Of a stretch of DNA of 64,000 bases, positions 61,046-64,000 are shown one piece after another. A model generated the notes under the pieces. The model was not told the DNA's origin and ran no database searches. It saw nothing but the letters and a program-made list of their open reading frames with translations. The stretch covers positions 1 to 64,000 of the forward strand of contig NZ_JAKZLF010000026.1 of the NCBI RefSeq assembly GCF_022808855.1. The letters are read 5' to 3'. Source of the DNA: Anaeromyxobacter soli (GTDB lineage: Bacteria; Myxococcota; Myxococcia; Myxococcales; Anaeromyxobacteraceae). The position numbers were made by a program, and so were the translations under genes. Within the stretch, counting starts at the first letter, position 1; each line of letters starts with the position of its first letter.

Positions 61046-62164
61046 ATGGCGGCGCTGCACGAGGCGCGGTTCTACGAGCGGCGGCCGGACGACGAGGTGC
61101 GCTGCACCCTCTGCCCCCACGACTGCCACATCCGCGCCGGCGGGCGCGGCGCGTGCGGCGTCCGCTTCAACGTGCGGGGCACGCTCTACACCCTCGTCTA
61201 CGACCGGGTGGTGTCGCGCGGCGTCGATCCCATCGAGAAGAAGCCGCTCTTCCACTTCCTCCCGGGCTCGCTCGCGTACTCCATCGCCACGGTCGGCTGC
61301 AACCTGCGCTGCGCGTTCTGCCAGAACTGGACGGTGTCGCAGTGGCCGAAGGAGCACCTCCCGCGGACGATCGACGCGCGCGGGAACCGCGAGGCGACCG
61401 AGCTCGTCTGCCCGCAGCTCGCGGCCGCGGCGGAGGCCGTGGTGGGCGAGGAGATCTCACCCGAGGAGATCGTCGAGCGCGCCCTCGCCAGCGGCTGCCG
61501 CTCGATCGCGTACACGTACACGGAGCCCACCGTGTTCTACGAGCTCGCCCACGACACCGCGGTGCTGGCGCGGGCGCGCGGCCTCAGGAACGTGTTCGTG
61601 ACGAACGGCTTCATCTCCGAGGCGCCGTTGCGCGAGATCGCGACGGTGCTCGACGCGGCCAACGTGGACCTGAAGTTCTTCGACCCCGAGAGCTACCGCC
61701 GGGTGAGCCGCGCCCGGCTCGAGCCGATCCTGGAGGCGATCCGCCTGTACCGCGCGCTCGGCGTCTGGGTGGAGGTGACGACGCTCGTCATCCCCGGCGT
61801 GAACGACTCGGACGCGGAGCTGCGCCAGATCGCGGAGTTCGTCCGCTCGGTCGGCCCCGAGGTGCCGTGGCACGTGTCCCAGTTCTACCCGGCGTACAAG
61901 ATGCTCGACCGGCCGTTCACGCCGGTCGACACCCTCGACCGCGCCGCGCGGATCGGCCGCGCCGCCGGGCTCCGCCACGTCTACGAGGGGAACGTCCCCG
62001 GCTCGGATGGAGAGACCACGCGCTGCCACCTGTGCGGCGCGCTCCTCGTGGAGCGCTACGGGTTCCACGTGCTCCGGAACCGGGTCGAGAACGGCTGCTG
62101 CCCGGCCTGCGGGACGCGGGTGGACGGCGTCGAGATGTCGCCCGCGCCGGCGTGGCGCGCGTGA
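61046..62164 (+). CDS. amrS: AmmeMemoRadiSam-type radical SAM enzyme (AmrS)
   Basis: The 372-residue protein has the radical SAM motif Cys85-X3-Cys89-X2-Cys92 (CNLRCAFCQNW) and an N-terminal Cys-rich region (Cys20, Cys23, Cys27, Cys37) as in PflA-related AmrS proteins. YTYTEPTVFYE and LDAANVDLKFFDPESYR are also typical. A C-terminal zinc-ribbon-like part (CHLCG ... CCPACG, about 335-362) completes it. AmrS is named for co-occurrence with AMMECR1 and MEMO proteins; its reaction is unknown (family knowledge). Neither partner gene lies in the window. Start ATG 61046 is chosen by homology, as no strong ribosome site is seen. Confidence 0.9.
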   Translation: MAALHEARFYERRPDDEVRCTLCPHDCHIRAGGRGACGVRFNVRGTLYTLVYDRVVSRGVDPIEKKPLFHFLPGSLAYSIATVGCNLRCAFCQNWTVSQWPKEHLPRTIDARGNREATELVCPQLAAAAEAVVGEEISPEEIVERALASGCRSIAYTYTEPTVFYELAHDTAVLARARGLRNVFVTNGFISEAPLREIATVLDAANVDLKFFDPESYRRVSRARLEPILEAIRLYRALGVWVEVTTLVIPGVNDSDAELRQIAEFVRSVGPEVPWHVSQFYPAYKMLDRPFTPVDTLDRAARIGRAAGLRHVYEGNVPGSDGETTRCHLCGALLVERYGFHVLRNRVENGCCPACGTRVDGVEMSPAPAWRA

Positions 62165-62179
62165 CGGCGGGAGGATGCC

Positions 62180-62515
62180 ATGCGGCTCGCCGCGCGAGCG
62201 GCCGTGGGCGCCGCGGCGATCGCGCTGGCGGGCGGCCAGTGCGGCGTCGGCGGTGAGGGCGAGCTCGCCTGCCTGGAGGCGGTCGCCCGCCTCGATGCGT
62301 GCTGCCCCGAGCTCGACGCGACCCTCTTCGCCTGCGGGGACGGCGAGGGCCACGCCTCGGGCTGCGTCGTCTCCTACACCTCGCCCGCGCTCGGCCTCGA
62401 CGAGAGCCGCTGCATCTGCGCCCGCTCCTGCGCCGACCTGCGCGACGGCGGGATCTGCTCGCGGGCGAGCCGGACGGCCCCGGGCGGAGCGCACCCGCCG
62501 CCGCTCTGTCCGTGA
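62180..62515 (+). CDS. Small secreted Cys-rich protein
   Basis: The 111-residue protein begins with a signal-like segment (RLAARAAVGAAAIALAGGQC) and then carries about ten cysteines, including a CC pair near 41 and CICARSC near 88. Disulfide bonds in the periplasm or outside the cell are likely. I do not recognise a family. GGGAGGATGCC precedes the ATG, and the gene starts 16 bases after the AmrS stop, so the two are probably co-transcribed. Confidence 0.7.
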   Translation: MRLAARAAVGAAAIALAGGQCGVGGEGELACLEAVARLDACCPELDATLFACGDGEGHASGCVVSYTSPALGLDESRCICARSCADLRDGGICSRASRTAPGGAHPPPLCP

Positions 62516-62527
62516 AGCAGGCGTCCG

Positions 62528-63250
62528 TCAGCGGCCACGCCGCATCGGGACGAACTGCACGGGCGCGAGGCGCTCCTCGAGCAGCCCGCCCGGCAGCTTC
62601 TTCACGACCACCAGCGTCTGGACTCCGCCCGCCGGCCCTGCGGGATAGACGATCCTCCCCCCCTCCGCGAGCTGGGCGAGGAGCGGCGGGGGGAGCCGCT
62701 CCACGGCGCAGCTCACGACGATCGCGTCGAAGGGCGCCGCCTCCGGCCAGCCCTGGAAGCCATCCCCGGCGCGGAGGTGCACGTTCGCGTAGCCGAGCTG
62801 CCGGAGCGTCTCGACGCTGCGCGCGTGCAGCTCCGGCTCGAGCTCGATCCCGTACACCTCCGCCGCGGCGCGGGACAGCACCGCGGCCGCGTAGCCCGAG
62901 CCCGAGCCGACCTCGAGGACGCGCTCCCCGCCGCGGAGCGCGAGCGCCTGCGCCATGAGCGCGACCACGTAGGGCTGGCTCACGGTCTGCCCGCGCCCGA
63001 TGGGGAGCGGCTCGTCCTCGTACGCGTACGCGCGCCACTCCGGCGCCACGAAGCGCTCGCGCGGCACCTCGCGCATGGCCGCGAGCACCCGCGCGTCGCG
63101 GATGCCGCGCCCCGCGAGCTGGTCGTCCACCATCCGCGCCCGCGCCGCCTCCGGGGACGCCGCGGGACGCGCCGGGCCGGCGCACGCGCCCTCCCGGGCC
63201 CCCGCGGCGAGGAGCAACGTGAGGATCGAGAGGAGCGCCCGGACGAGCAT
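62528..63250 (-). CDS. pcm: Exported protein-L-isoaspartate O-methyltransferase
   Basis: The 240-residue protein has a signal peptide (LVRALLSILTLLLAAGAREGACA) followed by the complete Pcm methyltransferase domain. Markers are RMVDDQLAGRGIRDARVLAAMREVPRERFV, GRGQTVSQPYVVALMAQAL and the SAM motif VLEVGSGSGYAAAVLS. Pcm methylates isoaspartyl residues in damaged proteins. A signal peptide puts this copy in the periplasm, where SAM is not expected, so either the substrate side or the signal's real function is unclear. The ATG has a GGAGG site. It converges on the small Cys-rich gene with 12 bases between. Confidence 0.9.
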   Translation of the reverse strand: MLVRALLSILTLLLAAGAREGACAGPARPAASPEAARARMVDDQLAGRGIRDARVLAAMREVPRERFVAPEWRAYAYEDEPLPIGRGQTVSQPYVVALMAQALALRGGERVLEVGSGSGYAAAVLSRAAAEVYGIELEPELHARSVETLRQLGYANVHLRAGDGFQGWPEAAPFDAIVVSCAVERLPPPLLAQLAEGGRIVYPAGPAGGVQTLVVVKKLPGGLLEERLAPVQFVPMRRGR

Positions 63251-63440
63251 GCGAGCCTCCGGCGAGGCCGTGCGTCCCGGAGATCACCTCACGATCCTCG
63301 CGCCCCGTCGCGCGTTCTCGTGGGGTCCCCGCGGGGTCATGCCGACCGCCCGCACGCCCGGTCCCACGCCGCCCCGGCTCCGGCCGAGACGCCCCGCGCG
63401 AAGGGCCGCGCCCGCCGCCGCGGAGCGCAAGAATGAGATC

Positions 63441-63659
63441 GTGACCCCGTCCTTCGTCACCCGGCTGCTCGCGCTGGCGCTCGTCCTGTTCATCGGGATC
63501 GCCTCCGCCGTGCTCCTCTGGGACGGGATCGCCGGGCTCGCGCCGGGCGGCGGCGCCACGGCGCACGCGTGGCGCGCGCGGGCGCGGCTCGCGGTGGGCG
63601 TCCTCGGGTTCGCGATGGCGCTCTGGATCGTCCTCGGGATGCTCACGCACGCGCACTAG
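63441..63659 (+). CDS. Hypothetical two-helix membrane protein
   Basis: This 72-residue protein has two membrane helices: LLALALVLFIGIASAVLLWDGI at about 9-30 and LAVGVLGFAMALWIVLGMLTHA at about 50-71. A short basic loop lies between them. I do not recognise it. The start is a GTG at 63441; no ATG is available in frame. The next gene begins at the very next base after its stop codon, so the two are surely one operon, and it may be a membrane partner of the DUF362 protein. Confidence 0.65.
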   Translation: MTPSFVTRLLALALVLFIGIASAVLLWDGIAGLAPGGGATAHAWRARARLAVGVLGFAMALWIVLGMLTHAH

Positions 63660-64000
63660 ATGGACCGGTCCTTCCATCGCCGGCTCGGCCGGCGCAGCTT
63701 CCTCGCGGGCGCGCTCGGCGCGGCGTCCGCGGCCGCCCTCTACGCCACCTCCGGGGGCGCGCGCTCGACGCCCGCGGGCGCGCGATCGCACGCGCTGCCG
63801 GACTCGCCGAGCCCGCCGGCGAAGAGCACCGTGGCCGTGGTGCGTCCGTCCGCCTCGCCGAGCCTTCGCGCCGCGGTGGAGGAGGCCGTCCGGCTCGCCG
63901 GGGGCCTCGGGTTCATCCGCCCCGGGGACTCCGTCCTGCTGAAGCCCGCCGTGAACAGCGGGAACGCCTACCCCGCGACGACGGATCCCGAGGTCCTCCA
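63660..64000 (+). CDS. DUF362 family protein, Tat-exported (partial, cut by window end)
   Basis: The first 113 residues of this gene are in the window. A twin-arginine signal (LGRRSFLAGALGAASAAALYA) is followed by the start of a DUF362 domain: TVAVVRPSASPSLRAAVEEAV, IRPGDSVLLKPAVN and ATTDPEVL. DUF362 proteins often carry iron-sulfur clusters and are linked to anaerobic metabolism; their function is unknown (family knowledge). The ATG directly follows the TAG of the small membrane protein. Confidence 0.85.
   Translation, partial: MDRSFHRRLGRRSFLAGALGAASAAALYATSGGARSTPAGARSHALPDSPSPPAKSTVAVVRPSASPSLRAAVEEAVRLAGGLGFIRPGDSVLLKPAVNSGNAYPATTDPEVL

Overview
The window is very GC-rich, with strong G/C at third codon positions. 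Its gene content suggests a Myxococcota deltaproteobacterium, most like Anaeromyxobacter (inference, no database search): several sigma54 activators, a branched-chain acyl-CoA operon, an anaerobic molybdoenzyme, feo iron uptake, a fused 2-oxoacid:ferredoxin oxidoreductase and hopanoid genes. I see no rRNA, tRNA, CRISPR array, insertion sequence or prophage, so this looks like ordinary chromosome with an anaerobic-respiration flavour.

Layout. 0.1-3 kb: a Cys-rich metal-binding protein, a universal stress protein, bacterioferritin, and a MarR regulator with a matching operator before its membrane-protein neighbour. 3-8 kb: a GH13 branching-enzyme-like protein and a hybrid histidine kinase. 7.7-17.5 kb: a leucine/isovalerate operon on the minus strand (acyl-CoA dehydrogenase, isovaleryl-CoA dehydrogenase, both methylcrotonyl-CoA carboxylase subunits, CoA-transferase), divergent from a PrpR-like sigma54 activator. 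17.6-19.3 kb: an RpoH-like sigma factor behind a heat-shock-type promoter, plus an MqsA-like repressor. 19.3-28.5 kb: a seven-gene triterpenoid operon (epimerase hpnA, radical SAM hpnH, type 2 isopentenyl-PP isomerase, carotenoid-type oxidase, phytoene/squalene synthase, squalene-hopene cyclase, and a fusion of a carotenoid membrane domain with an HpnG-like nucleosidase).

28.8-34.7 kb holds small and poorly known genes: a BrkB-family membrane protein, a universal stress protein, two paralogous 64-65-residue CxxC proteins flanking a DUF169 protein, and a two-gene unit of unknown function. 34.7-39.5 kb encodes a second biotin carboxylase (991 residues, unusual) with its carboxyltransferase. 40.4-45.4 kb is a feo locus (outer-membrane protein, feoA, feoA, feoB, small Cys-rich protein, second outer-membrane protein) behind FNR-like and Fur-like sites. 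45.4-53.9 kb is a sulfur-reductase module: FadL-like porin, PsrA-, PsrB- and PsrC-like subunits and two YeeE/YedE sulfur transporters, divergent from a sigma54 activator, with a perfect 15-bp inverted repeat between them.

53.9-64 kb holds a WDG-repeat lipoprotein, a two-gene 2-oxoacid:ferredoxin oxidoreductase, a cold-shock protein with leader hairpin and terminator, bacteriohemerythrin, an AmrS-type radical SAM enzyme, a small secreted Cys-rich protein, an exported isoaspartyl methyltransferase, a small membrane protein and the start of a DUF362 protein cut by the window edge.

Best candidates for something new are the sulfur-reductase/importer/porin module with its hairpin operator, the carotenoid-HpnG fusion in a hopanoid operon with an unexplained squalene source, the duplicated CxxC proteins around DUF169, and an acyl-CoA dehydrogenase lacking the catalytic glutamate at both known positions.
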